Assembly: GCA_905233645.1 (NCBI GenBank)
Contig: CAJODZ010000009.1
Span: 1-39,012 of the forward strand
Direction: 5' to 3'
DNA length: 39,012 nucleotides
From: an uncultured Synergistales bacterium
GTDB taxonomy: Bacteria; Synergistota; Synergistia; Synergistales; Aminobacteriaceae
Shown: positions 1 to 8,310 of the stretch, piece after piece
Numbering within the stretch: position 1 is the first letter of the stretch
Layout of the letters: every line of letters begins with the position of its first letter
The notes under the pieces: generated by a model
What the model was told of the DNA's origin: nothing
Database searches by the model: none
The model's input: only the letters and a program-made list of their open reading frames with translations
Translations under genes and position numbers: made by a program

Positions 1-49
1 CTGCCCTTAAATTTTGGACAGGAGCAAAATTTTACTCTTAATTTTTAAA

Positions 50-1063
50 TTATTTTAAGTCCGAGAAGTATTTAATTGTGCGAACCATTTGGCTCGTGTA
101 TGAGTTCTCGTTGTCGTACCATGAAACAACCTGTACAAGCGTATTGCCGTCGGGCATTGCTAATACTTTTGTCTGTGTAGCATCGAAAATTGAACCGGCT
201 GTGCTGTCAATAATATCTGATGATACGATTTGGTCTTCGTTGTACTCAAATGATTCTGTCTCGGCTTTTTTCATAGCGGCGTTAATCTCATCAACCGTTA
301 CTTTGCCTTTTACAACTGCGTCAAGAATTGTCGTTGAACCTGTTGCTGTCGGTACACGCTGTGCAGCTCCGTTTAATTTGCCGTCTAACTCAGGAATAAC
401 AAGTCCGATAGCCTTCGCAGCACCTGATGAAGCAGGAACGATATTTTCAGCAGCAGCTCTTGAACGTCTTAAATCACCTTTGCGATGAGGCCCGTCAAGT
501 ACCATTTGGTCGCCGGTGTAAGCGTGAACTGTCGTCATGAAACCTGATACAACCGGAGCTAAATCGTTTAACGCTTTCGCCATAGGAGCAAGGCAGTTAG
601 TCGTGCATGACGCGGCTGAGATAATCGTGTCTGACGGCTTTAAAATCTTATGGTTTACGTTGAATACAACTGTCGGTAAATCATTTCCAGCAGGAGCTGA
701 GATAACAACTTTACGAGCACCGGCTTTAATATGAGCTTCGGCCTTCGCTTTTGACGTATAGAAACCTGTGCACTCTAAAACGACATCAACTTTTAATTCG
801 CCCCATGGTAAATTAGCTGCGTCTTTTTCTTCGTAAATCTTGATTGTTTTGCCGTCGATTGTAATCGTTCTGGCCTCATCATCTGAAGTTACTTTGCCTT
901 TGTAACGTCCGTGCGTCGTGTCATATTTTAATAAATGAGCTAACATTTTCGGGCTTGTCAAATCGTTAATCGTGACAACTTCGTAACCTTCAGCATTGAA
1001 CATCTGACGGAAAGCTAAACGGCCAATGCGTCCAAAACCGTTAATAGCAACACGTACAGCCAT
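50..1063 (-). CDS. gap: Glyceraldehyde-3-phosphate dehydrogenase
   Basis: Cytosolic glycolytic enzyme that oxidises and phosphorylates glyceraldehyde-3-phosphate to 1,3-bisphosphoglycerate with NAD+. The 337-residue length is standard. The N-terminal Rossmann motif INGFGRIGR is at residues 7-15. The catalytic cysteine is C153 in SAASCTTNC, and the C-terminal catalytic domain keeps SWYDNENSY. The Asn-Asp pair near residue 33-34 fits NAD rather than NADP use, by family knowledge. The ATG start follows GGAGG at good spacing. It is transcribed in the same direction as flagellin, but a hairpin terminator separates the two, so it probably has its own promoter in the very AT-rich 1064-1224 stretch, where I cannot single one out. 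No oddities. Confidence 0.97.
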   Translation of the reverse strand: MAVRVAINGFGRIGRLAFRQMFNAEGYEVVTINDLTSPKMLAHLLKYDTTHGRYKGKVTSDDEARTITIDGKTIKIYEEKDAANLPWGELKVDVVLECTGFYTSKAKAEAHIKAGARKVVISAPAGNDLPTVVFNVNHKILKPSDTIISAASCTTNCLAPMAKALNDLAPVVSGFMTTVHAYTGDQMVLDGPHRKGDLRRSRAAAENIVPASSGAAKAIGLVIPELDGKLNGAAQRVPTATGSTTILDAVVKGKVTVDEINAAMKKAETESFEYNEDQIVSSDIIDSTAGSIFDATQTKVLAMPDGNTLVQVVSWYDNENSYTSQMVRTIKYFSDLK

Positions 1064-1224
1064 AGTTAAAAACCTCCATTTAAATTATAAAAATTGTTAA
1101 ATTATAAAAAAATTAAAAATAAAATAAATAAAACTAAAAAAAATCACTAAGCTAAATAAATAGCCGTTCGTTTAAATGAGAAATTATATTAAATTATAAG
1201 CCCTAATCCGTTATAACAAAATAC

Positions 1225-1262
1225 AAAAAAGCCCGGAGATTGTATGATTTTTTCTCCAGGCT
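1225..1262 (-). terminator. Rho-independent terminator of flagellin
   Basis: On the minus strand AGCCTGGAGA pairs with TCTCCGGGCT over ten positions (one T-G wobble), followed at once by six T. It lies about 45 bases past the flagellin stop codon. Confidence 0.85.
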
Positions 1263-1305
1263 ACGGGTTGGATTGTCGTAGAAAAATTTATAGCTAAAAC
1301 TAAAA

Positions 1306-3912
1306 CTACTGTAATAAGCTTAAAACTGATTGAGGCAACTGGTTCGCTTGAGCAAGCATTGAAGTTCCTGACTGGTTCAAAATCTGGTACTTCACGAAGT
1401 TCATCATTTCCTGCGCCATGTCTGCGTCTCTAATTCTGGACTCAGCAGCCGTTAAGTTGGAGCTTGTCGTTGTCAAATTGCTAATCGTGTATTCAAGCGA
1501 GTTCTGGAAAGCACCGATTTTCGCGCGCTGTGTTGAAACTTTGTTAATCGCCGCGTCAACAAGTCCGACTGCTTTTGAGGCCGCTTCACGCGTTGTAACG
1601 TTTACACCTGAAACTCCGAGTGATGCCGCTGTCATGTTACCGATATCAATCGCAATGTCTTCGCCTTCGTTTGCACCAATCTGATAAATCGTGCTGCTGT
1701 CAACGATATGTACAACTGCTTCGTACGGAGAGGTGTCGCTCTCTAAAATGAAGTTCTCTTCACTGTCGCTCCATGCTGCTTTAATACCGGCCATAGCGTT
1801 AAATTCGATGTCAATATTCTCGTGTAAAACGCCAATCAAATGGTTGTCCGAAACTTTGATGTTCGTAGCTATCGGTGTACCGGTGTGCGCGTCGTTGATT
1901 GATGCCAGGAATGCAGCCGCTGAACTTTCACGAACGACGTTAAACGCAAGTTTGTTAATTAAATCTTCGTCGCCGCTGAATGTTAAATTACCAGCTTCAC
2001 CAGCTAATAATGACCTGAAAATGAACGTTCCGGGAACGGTCTCAAGTCCTTGCGTAGGCATATCTACACCCTGAGTTTTTTCAACGAATGTGCAGAATTT
2101 ATCAGCTTCAGCCGCGTTAATGTACTGTGCTTGACCTAACTCGTTCGCGATAGCGTTATTGAATTTAGCCTGAACGTCGTTAAGAGTATCAGTAGCATAA
2201 AGTGTAATCGATGTTGACTGGCCGTCGCCCTGAATAATCGTAATGCTCTGCGGGTCATCAAGCATAAATACGCCGGAAGTGTTCCAGAATGTATTTAAAT
2301 CGCGTAATTTCGTGTCGCCGGTTGCTGTCTTGCCGATGTAAGCTGTTGTGAAGCTCGCAAGCTCGTCGCCGTCGTTCTTAATTTCAAATGCTTCGTTGGT
2401 CGTAATCATAACGTCGCCCTGATAAGCTGTTCCGTTTTCGCCGTTAAGGTAATAATTTCTGAAGTGAATTTCCTTATTTCTGGCCTCGACCGAATTTAAA
2501 TTATAGGTAATACCTTTAATGTCTCCATCGTCGCCGTCATTTCTGCAAACGTAGTAAGTTGTCTCGTCTGTCTCACTGTCAACAACGTTTTCGCTCTTCC
2601 ATGTATAAGGCCAGTCAGGGTCAAGTTTAGCTTGAACTGTAACGCTGATGTCCGGGCTAATCTCTTCGGTGTCTTCATTGCTGTCAAGGTCGCCGCCGTT
2701 ACCAACAACTGTTAAAACGAATTTCGCGCCTTTTGTGAAAATATCTTTGTATGATAAATCCGATGAAACACTGTCTCCCATGTTGAATGCAAGATGCATG
2801 GAGTCTTCATCTTCTGCGTCAACGTAATCCTCTTCGCCAAGTAAATCCGAAAGGTCAACGTTACCAAGAGCCTCACCCTGGTCGTTACGGCCAATACGTA
2901 TATTCTCTTTTACATAGCTGTTTACAGAACCGTCAACGCCTAAAACGTTTGATTGAGCTTTTAAAATAATATTATTATCGGTTACAGACGTAATCTCAAA
3001 TAAAATGCTCGCGTTATTTAATGCGTTGCTTGCGTCGATTGAGAACATGTTTTCAACTTCAGCGGCTAATAAAGCTCTTGTCTCTGTTGAGGCATCGTCA
3101 TCTTCTACAGTACTGCCGTCTTCAGCCGAAATTCTCAAACCCTCTTCATTACGTGTAAAGCCATATGCCGCAGAAATATACGCGCTGTTTTCGGGAGCAA
3201 AAGCTTCCTGGCTGGCACTCACAACAAAGTTAGCTGCCGGTAATTCGTTGACTGCAACTTTTGTGATGCCGTCTGTGCTGTTAATGCTAACGTCCGTAAT
3301 AACGTCCGGGTGCTTAATTGTCATTATCGTACTTTTCTGAACTTGACCCTGTCCTGTTTGATTGGGGTCGACCTTAATTCTGATTTTGTAGTTACCTTCA
3401 AATGATTTTTTCTGGCCGAACTGGTCAATTTCACGTAATGAACCGCGAACGAAGGCTTTAACGCTCAAATTACTCGTTGATACTGTACCTGCTGAACTGC
3501 CGTCAAGTAAACGCTTTTTGTTGAATTGTGTTGTGTTAGCTATTCTATCAATTTGGTCTTTAATCTGGTCAATTTCAAGCTGAATATAACTTCTGTCCTG
3601 GCTCGTTAATGTATCGTTTGAAGCCTGTACGGACAATTCACGCATACGCTGTAATAATGAGTTCGTCTCGCCTAAAGCACCCTCAGCCGTCTGTAACATC
3701 GAAACGCCGTCTTGAGCATTACGAATGGCCATTTCCAAACCGCTGATTTGTGAGCGCATCTTCTCACTGATAGCAAAACCTGCCGCGTCGTCTGCTGCTG
3801 AGTTAATTCTTAAACCTGTTGATAATTTTTCGATTGAGCTTTCTAACGCATTATTTGTTGAATTCAAAGCGTTGTAAGCTGTTGTAGCCGGAATATTATG
3901 ATATATACGCAT
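1306..3912 (-). CDS. fliC: Flagellin with very large central insertion
   Basis: Filament subunit exported by the flagellar type III apparatus. Residues 1-140 are a classical D0-D1 N-terminus (STGLRINSAADDAAGFAIS near 31-49, and LLQRMRELSVQA near 86-97, the segment seen by TLR5 in related flagellins). The last 85 or so residues are the matching C-terminal D1-D0 helices, ending SGTSMLAQANQLPQSVLSLLQ. Between them lie over 600 residues of acidic, beta-rich sequence. One stretch (ITIIQGDGQSTSITLYATDTLNDVQAKFN) resembles the flagellin IN motif. Usual length is 280-550 residues, so 868 is extreme. No HExxH protease motif was found in the insert. ATG follows GCAGGAGG. It is transcribed alone from a sigma-28-like promoter and closed by its own terminator. 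Confidence 0.96.
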   Translation of the reverse strand: MRIYHNIPATTAYNALNSTNNALESSIEKLSTGLRINSAADDAAGFAISEKMRSQISGLEMAIRNAQDGVSMLQTAEGALGETNSLLQRMRELSVQASNDTLTSQDRSYIQLEIDQIKDQIDRIANTTQFNKKRLLDGSSAGTVSTSNLSVKAFVRGSLREIDQFGQKKSFEGNYKIRIKVDPNQTGQGQVQKSTIMTIKHPDVITDVSINSTDGITKVAVNELPAANFVVSASQEAFAPENSAYISAAYGFTRNEEGLRISAEDGSTVEDDDASTETRALLAAEVENMFSIDASNALNNASILFEITSVTDNNIILKAQSNVLGVDGSVNSYVKENIRIGRNDQGEALGNVDLSDLLGEEDYVDAEDEDSMHLAFNMGDSVSSDLSYKDIFTKGAKFVLTVVGNGGDLDSNEDTEEISPDISVTVQAKLDPDWPYTWKSENVVDSETDETTYYVCRNDGDDGDIKGITYNLNSVEARNKEIHFRNYYLNGENGTAYQGDVMITTNEAFEIKNDGDELASFTTAYIGKTATGDTKLRDLNTFWNTSGVFMLDDPQSITIIQGDGQSTSITLYATDTLNDVQAKFNNAIANELGQAQYINAAEADKFCTFVEKTQGVDMPTQGLETVPGTFIFRSLLAGEAGNLTFSGDEDLINKLAFNVVRESSAAAFLASINDAHTGTPIATNIKVSDNHLIGVLHENIDIEFNAMAGIKAAWSDSEENFILESDTSPYEAVVHIVDSSTIYQIGANEGEDIAIDIGNMTAASLGVSGVNVTTREAASKAVGLVDAAINKVSTQRAKIGAFQNSLEYTISNLTTTSSNLTAAESRIRDADMAQEMMNFVKYQILNQSGTSMLAQANQLPQSVLSLLQ

Positions 3913-3929
3913 TTTTTAGCCTCCTGCAA

Positions 3930-3960
3930 ACGGGTTCTCCTGAAATTTTTTAAACCCCGT
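3930..3960 (-). promoter_or_regulatory. Leader hairpin with CAGGAG in the loop, candidate CsrA site
   Basis: In the flagellin leader, minus strand, ACGGG(G)TT pairs with AACCCGT (one bulged G) and presents CAGGAG in the loop. A second CAGGAGG overlaps the Shine-Dalgarno at 3920-3926, about 11 bases downstream. Two GGA sites, one covering the ribosome binding site, is the arrangement known for CsrA control of Bacillus hag. CsrA binding here is inference; no csrA or fliW gene lies in this window. Confidence 0.4.
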
Positions 3961-4049
3961 CTAAAATTTTTAAAAATTAAAATTAAATTACATTCCTTTG
4001 TTGCGTTCTCTAAAACATTAAATCCGGCCTCCATGCCTGTTCAAATTAT

Positions 4050-4076
4050 TTATCGGATTGAGAATTACAAACTTTA
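4050..4076 (-). promoter_or_regulatory. Sigma-28 (FliA/SigD) promoter of flagellin
   Basis: Minus strand reads TAAAGTTT, 11 bases, TCCGATAA. The flagellar sigma consensus is TAAAGTTT-N11-GCCGATAA, so 15 of 16 defined bases match with exact spacing. It predicts a leader of about 130 nt before the flagellin ATG. Confidence 0.88.
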
Positions 4077-4165
4077 CTTATTTGAAAAATTAAAAAATTT
4101 TTATCGCGCGTATATAATTTTCGGGTTAATTAAAATTTGCATAATATAAAAAGGATTTTTTAAAC

Positions 4166-4774
4166 ATGATAGCAATCATAAATTATGGTGTCGGAAATTT
4201 ATTCTCGCTGCAATCATCGTTCAAAGCGATAAATTTCGACGTTGTAATAACTTCAAACCCCGACGAAATTTTAAAAGCTGACAAAATTATTTTGCCCGGA
4301 GTTGGTGCTTTTGGTGATGCGGCTGAAAAATTATTCTCTTCCGGATTAGCAGAGCCGTTAATTGAACAAGCACATAATAAAATTCCGATTTTAGGGATTT
4401 GCGTAGGAATGCAGTTATTATTTACAAAGAGCTTTGAATTTGGCGAACACAAAGGCTTAAATTTAATTCCTGGTTACGTTGACGCTATTGCAAAAATTAT
4501 TCCGTCCGATTTAAAAATTCCGCAAATCGGTTGGAACGCATTAGACATTAAAAAATTTGACGGCGTTTTTAAAAATTCTAAACAGGGCGATTTTGTATAC
4601 TTCGTTCATTCTTATAGTGCGTTCTGTGATGAAAAATATATTACTTCAACAACAGAGTACGGCGCGAAAATTACTGCTTCAGTTCAACACGAAAATATTT
4701 TCGGCGTTCAGTTCCACCCTGAAAAGAGCGGCGATGTTGGATTAAATATATTAAAAGCGTTTTGCGAGGTGTAA
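4166..4774 (+). CDS. hisH: Imidazole glycerol phosphate synthase, glutaminase subunit
   Basis: Class I glutamine amidotransferase that supplies ammonia to HisF in histidine synthesis. The 202 residues are normal length. The oxyanion strand PGVGAFGDA is near 44-52, the nucleophile is C79 in GICVGMQ, and the His-Glu pair is H184/E186 in FHPEKS, so the triad is complete. ATG follows AAAAAGGA. It is the first of three his genes here, 9 bases before hisA. A TATAAT at 4113-4118 could be its -10, but I see no convincing -35. Other his genes are absent from the window. Confidence 0.96.
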   Translation: MIAIINYGVGNLFSLQSSFKAINFDVVITSNPDEILKADKIILPGVGAFGDAAEKLFSSGLAEPLIEQAHNKIPILGICVGMQLLFTKSFEFGEHKGLNLIPGYVDAIAKIIPSDLKIPQIGWNALDIKKFDGVFKNSKQGDFVYFVHSYSAFCDEKYITSTTEYGAKITASVQHENIFGVQFHPEKSGDVGLNILKAFCEV

Positions 4775-4783
4775 ATTTTTATC

Positions 4784-5500
4784 ATGATAATTTTTCCGGC
4801 GATTGATTTATTTGACGGCCAGGCTGTTAGATTATTCAAAGGCGATTATAAAAATATGACCGTCTACGATAAAGAACCCGTTAATACAGCTTTGAAATTT
4901 AAAAACTCCGGCGCAGAATGGTTACATGTGATTGATTTAGAGGGCGCAAAATCCGGAACAAGCAAAAATTTTGATGTCATCTTAAAAATTAAAAACGCAA
5001 CTAATTTAAAAATTCAAACCGGCGGCGGCATTCGTGATTTAAAAATTGTTGAACATCATTTAAAATCAGGAATTGACCGCGTAATTTTAGGTACAGCAGC
5101 CGTAACTAATCCCGAATTTGCGAAAGACGCTGTTAAAAATTTCGGGGCTGAAAGAATTGCGGTCAGTGTTGATATAAATAATAATCAAGTCGCTATAAAA
5201 GGCTGGCAGGAAAATTCTAATTTAAACGCGCTTGAATTTTGCGAAAAGATTTCTAATGACGGCGTTAAATATTTAATCAGTACTGATATTTCACGGGACG
5301 GAACTTTAACGGGCGCGAATGTAAATTTATATGACACGCTTAAAAAAATAGCTGGCTTAAAAATTATTGCTTCGGGCGGCGTAAAATCGATTGATGATAT
5401 TAAAAAGCTTGCTGAGTTAAAAATTTATGGCGCGATTATCGGCAAAGCTTATTACACAGGTAATATAGACATTAAAAACGCAATAGAGGTTTCAATTTAA
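4784..5500 (+). CDS. hisA: ProFAR isomerase, phosphoribosylformimino-AICAR ribotide isomerase
   Basis: A (beta-alpha)8 barrel enzyme catalysing the Amadori rearrangement of ProFAR to PRFAR, the substrate of HisH-HisF. The 238 residues are full length. The catalytic aspartates are D8 in FPAIDLFDG and D130 in AVSVDINN. Phosphate-binding glycines are in QTGGGIRD (about 78-85), IASGGVKS and IGKAYYTG. It lies between hisH and hisF with gaps of 9 and 3 bases, so translation is probably coupled. Confidence 0.96.
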   Translation: MIIFPAIDLFDGQAVRLFKGDYKNMTVYDKEPVNTALKFKNSGAEWLHVIDLEGAKSGTSKNFDVILKIKNATNLKIQTGGGIRDLKIVEHHLKSGIDRVILGTAAVTNPEFAKDAVKNFGAERIAVSVDINNNQVAIKGWQENSNLNALEFCEKISNDGVKYLISTDISRDGTLTGANVNLYDTLKKIAGLKIIASGGVKSIDDIKKLAELKIYGAIIGKAYYTGNIDIKNAIEVSI

Positions 5501-5503
5501 ATC

Positions 5504-6247
5504 ATGATTACAAAAAGAATTATTCCATGTTTAGACGTTCGCAATGGCCGTGTTGTAAAAGGCGTAAATTTCAAAGAATTAAATGATGTAAATTCACCGG
5601 TCGAACTTGCAAAATTTTATTCAGACAACGGGGCGGACGAATTAGTTTTTTATGACATTACTGCTTCATCAGACGGGCGAAAAATTTTTACGGATATATT
5701 ACGCGAGACTGCACAAAATGTTTTTATCCCGTTGACAGTCGGCGGCGGAATTTCGAGCGTAAAAGATTTTGAAAGAGTTTTAGGCTGCGGAGCCGATAAA
5801 GTCAGCGTAAACACAGGTGCAATAAATAATCCGTCTTTAATTCCTGAAGCAGCAAAATTATACGGTTCGCAATGCGTTGTAATTTCGGCTGATATAAAAC
5901 GTGTCGGCAATCAATTTAATATTTTTGCGCGCGGCGGACGTGATGATACAGGGATTGAGGCTATTGAATGGGTTAAAAAATGTGTCGGCAATGGAGCGGG
6001 CGAAGTCGTTGTAAATTCGATTGACACGGACGGCGTTAAAAAGGGTTTTGATTTAGAGTTGCTCGAAAAAATTTGTGCTGTTGTGAATGTTCCTGTGATA
6101 GCGTCTGGCGGTGCAGGCTGTATTGAAGATTTTATAACGCTGTTCAAAAAAATTCCTGATGTTAGTGCAGGTTTGGCGGCTTCGATATTTCATTTTGGCG
6201 AAGTAAAAATTTATGTGAAAGATAATAATATTCTCGTCAGATTATAA
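5504..6247 (+). CDS. hisF: Imidazole glycerol phosphate synthase, cyclase subunit
   Basis: Barrel paralogue of HisA that uses ammonia from HisH to convert PRFAR to imidazole glycerol phosphate and AICAR. The 247 residues are typical. Catalytic D11 is in IPCLDVRNGRVVKG and D130 in VVISADIKR. Phosphate sites are TVGGGISS and IASGGAG. It starts 3 bases after hisA and is the last gene before a strong terminator, so hisI/hisE are not fused or adjacent here. Confidence 0.96.
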   Translation: MITKRIIPCLDVRNGRVVKGVNFKELNDVNSPVELAKFYSDNGADELVFYDITASSDGRKIFTDILRETAQNVFIPLTVGGGISSVKDFERVLGCGADKVSVNTGAINNPSLIPEAAKLYGSQCVVISADIKRVGNQFNIFARGGRDDTGIEAIEWVKKCVGNGAGEVVVNSIDTDGVKKGFDLELLEKICAVVNVPVIASGGAGCIEDFITLFKKIPDVSAGLAASIFHFGEVKIYVKDNNILVRL

Positions 6248-6256
6248 ATTAAATTT

Positions 6257-6291
6257 AACAGTCTCTAAAAATTCGGAGGCTGTTATTTTTT
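6257..6291 (+). terminator. Rho-independent terminator after hisF
   Basis: AACAGTCTCT pairs with GGAGGCTGTT (ten positions, two wobbles, 8-base loop), then ATTTTTT. Its T-tract runs directly into repeat copy A. Confidence 0.88.
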
Positions 6292-6410
6292 GCAACTACG
6301 TTTACAACTACAAAGAGCTTTTTAAAAATTAGTCCCTGCAAAATTTTTCAGAAATATTTTAAAAAACAAAGTGTCGATTTTTTTTAAGCCGTTAAAATTA
6401 AATCTAACCG
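6283..6410 (+). repeat. Dispersed intergenic element, copy A
   Basis: Starts with two tandem 12-mers TTTGCAACTACG and TTTACAACTACA (6289-6312). The block AACAAAGTGTCG plus eight T begins at 6365, 76 bases after the first 12-mer. The first 32 bases are identical to copy B at 30840. It lies after the his terminator and about 120 bases before an unknown operon, pointing toward it. TTTACA in the second 12-mer could serve as a -35, with an AT-rich hexamer 17 bases on. I do not recognise the family. Confidence 0.75.
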
Positions 6411-6511
6411 CTAAAAATTTTTATGCATGTATATTTACGCCGATATTAAAATAATTTAGCGTACGTGAATTTTTAAATTTAATTTTTTAATCACAAGGAG
6501 TTTTTAAAAAT

Positions 6512-7066
6512 ATGGCTAATAATTCAGGAATTGGATATATAACTATCGACGGTAATGAAGGTTTAATAAGGGGCGCGCTCTTAGTTGTTGATGTTCGCGG
6601 TATCCCGTTAGATTTTAGATACACGGATTATATAAAACCTACAAAGCTTGAACGCATTTTGTATGGTAACGCTTTAGATACTTATTTAAAACAAGAATTG
6701 ATTTTACAAAGTTTGTTGGACGCTGTAGAAGTTGAGCCGCAATTATGGATTTGCAGCGATATGAATTTATTAACACCGCTTAAAGAGAATGGACACGTTA
6801 AAGCTGTTCTCGTATCGGCTTCAACAAGACAACCGTTAGAAAATGTCGGCAGTATTGAAAGCACGAGCGAACCTAATGTTTTTTATTTGCAGGCTGACGG
6901 AGTTAGCGCACCGTTAAGATTAGTTTTTGCGGCCGGCACTCGTTCTGATGAAATTCAAAATTCGGCTGCTCTGTTAGTTGAGGCGGCTGGCACAATGGAA
7001 ATTACAGAACCGTTCACTCGCATTCAAAAAGCTCTGGCCTCTCTTGCGTCCGGTACTGAAGGTTAA
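6512..7066 (+). CDS. Conserved-looking hypothetical protein, 184 aa
   Basis: I do not recognise this protein. It has no signal peptide or membrane segment and looks cytosolic and globular. It opens with GYITIDGNEGLIRGALLVVDVRGIPLDFRYTDYI, alternating strands with conserved-looking glycines, and has a Trp-Ile-Cys segment near residue 80. ATG follows AAGGAG at good spacing, so the start is firm. It is the first gene of a probable operon with the next three genes (8-base gap to the next). Repeat element A sits upstream. The S1-domain neighbour hints weakly at an RNA- or translation-related role; that is inference only. Confidence 0.85.
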   Translation: MANNSGIGYITIDGNEGLIRGALLVVDVRGIPLDFRYTDYIKPTKLERILYGNALDTYLKQELILQSLLDAVEVEPQLWICSDMNLLTPLKENGHVKAVLVSASTRQPLENVGSIESTSEPNVFYLQADGVSAPLRLVFAAGTRSDEIQNSAALLVEAAGTMEITEPFTRIQKALASLASGTEG

Positions 7067-7074
7067 TTTAAATT

Positions 7075-7662
7075 ATGGCTTTTGAGCAAGTTAAAAATTT
7101 TGTATCAAGACATGTTTCGCGGCGAATTGATGTTAGATTTCATGATGTTCAAATATCGAGCTTCCCTGAAATTAAAACTAAGCGCGAAAAAATTTCCGTC
7201 TACCCTTTAAAAGCTAAAACTCAAGTTCAGACGATAAAGCCGCTTGATTTTAAAACTGAATTAGAATGCAAAGTTCAGGGCTTTAAATTTGAACAGGGTT
7301 TATTAAAAGTTAGAGGCGGTTTTATAAAGCTTTTTACAAAATATGATTTCAAAATTCGTAAAGTCGAAAAGATAAAACCAGTGCGCCCGAAAAATTCTTT
7401 GCGTCAAATTATTACTATTCCTCAAGAAAGAATGAACCGGATTAAATGGCAAAAACTTCGTCCGAGAGTTGCGCCTGGTGAAATGGTTATTGCTTGGTAC
7501 GGACCTATTGTTGAAAGTGCCGTGTTAAAATTAGTGTTGAATAAACAGGCCGGAACGTTGTTAATTTGGTACGACAGCAGAAGCAGAAAATTTAGCACAC
7601 GCGGTTTGTTTTTATGTCGAAAGTTAGAATCCGGCTCGCGTCCTGAATGGCGATGGGTCTAA
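7075..7662 (+). CDS. Basic hypothetical protein, 195 aa
   Basis: Not recognised. It is rich in Lys and Arg (for example KIRKVEKIKPVRPKNSLRQ near residues 92-111 and a C-terminus SGSRPEWRWV). The second half carries GEMVIAWYGP and LLIWYDSRSRKF, which read as beta strands. The basic charge and the S1-domain gene directly downstream would fit nucleic-acid contact, but no named domain is visible. It begins 8 bases after the previous hypothetical gene without a clear Shine-Dalgarno, suggesting coupled translation. Confidence 0.85.
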   Translation: MAFEQVKNFVSRHVSRRIDVRFHDVQISSFPEIKTKREKISVYPLKAKTQVQTIKPLDFKTELECKVQGFKFEQGLLKVRGGFIKLFTKYDFKIRKVEKIKPVRPKNSLRQIITIPQERMNRIKWQKLRPRVAPGEMVIAWYGPIVESAVLKLVLNKQAGTLLIWYDSRSRKFSTRGLFLCRKLESGSRPEWRWV

Positions 7663-7689
7663 AAAATTTTTAAGGAGAATTATTTAAAA

Positions 7690-8310
7690 ATGGAACCCCT
7701 TGAGGGCAATGTAAGCGTTGGCGAAATTCTTGACTGTGTTGTTGAGCAGGTTATGCCGTATGGAGCTTTTGTCCGTATACTTAAAACAGGTCGTAAAGGA
7801 ATGATACACATTTCTGAACTTGCTTTTAATTACGTAAAAAATATCGGTGATGTAATTTCAGTTCAAGACAAAGTTAAAGCTAAAGTCATTAAAATTGATG
7901 AACGTGGACGAGTTGATTTATCGATTAAACAACTTTCAGAACGTCCAGCGGCTAGAGAGCATCAACCTTCTTCAAATCGTGAAAATCAAAATCGCGAACA
8001 TCATGAAAATCGTGATAGCCGTGAAAATCGAGAAGCGCGCGTAAATAATTTTAATCATAACCGCAATAATAACCGCAACTTCAATAACCACAATAATCAC
8101 AACCGCAATAATAATAATTATGAACGTGAACGCGAAATTGAACACGAACACGAACGCGAAAGAGAAGAGCCAGACACTTTTGAGAAGAAAATGGCTTCAT
8201 TTATGAAAATCAGCGAGGCCAAGCTTACGGATCTTAATGCCAGAAATTCCGCGAGGTCGGGGCATGGCAGGAAAAATAACAGTAATTCGAGAAACACTAA
8301 TAAATTTTAA
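7690..8310 (+). CDS. S1-domain RNA-binding protein with disordered N/R/H/E tail
   Basis: Residues 7-77 form one S1/OB domain: VGEILDCVVEQVMPYGAFVRIL, then GMIHISELA and the closing strand GRVDLSIKQL. This is the form seen in single-S1 proteins of the YugI/general stress protein 13 type. About residues 80-160 are low-complexity Asn, Arg, His and Glu, partly as NRE and HNRNN repeats, followed by a short conserved-looking tail EKKMASFMKISEAKLTDLN. ATG follows AAGGAG. The probable role is binding ribosomes or structured RNA. The next gene starts inside its 3' end. Confidence 0.85.
   Translation: MEPLEGNVSVGEILDCVVEQVMPYGAFVRILKTGRKGMIHISELAFNYVKNIGDVISVQDKVKAKVIKIDERGRVDLSIKQLSERPAAREHQPSSNRENQNREHHENRDSRENREARVNNFNHNRNNNRNFNNHNNHNRNNNNYEREREIEHEHEREREEPDTFEKKMASFMKISEAKLTDLNARNSARSGHGRKNNSNSRNTNKF

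Noticed and set aside
1-33. AAATTTTG/CAAAATTT inverted repeat after gap as terminator
   Set aside because: An 8-bp almost pure A/T stem at the window edge without a clear T-tract; too weak in this base composition.
78-488. Plus-strand ORF of 136 aa inside gap
   Set aside because: Antisense shadow of the well-supported GAPDH gene; no ribosome site and no family features.
3898-4149. 83-aa plus-strand ORF in the flagellin-hisH spacer
   Set aside because: It covers the sigma-28 promoter and flagellin leader in antisense; composition is poly-Lys/Leu/Phe typical of AT-rich spacer and there is no ribosome site.
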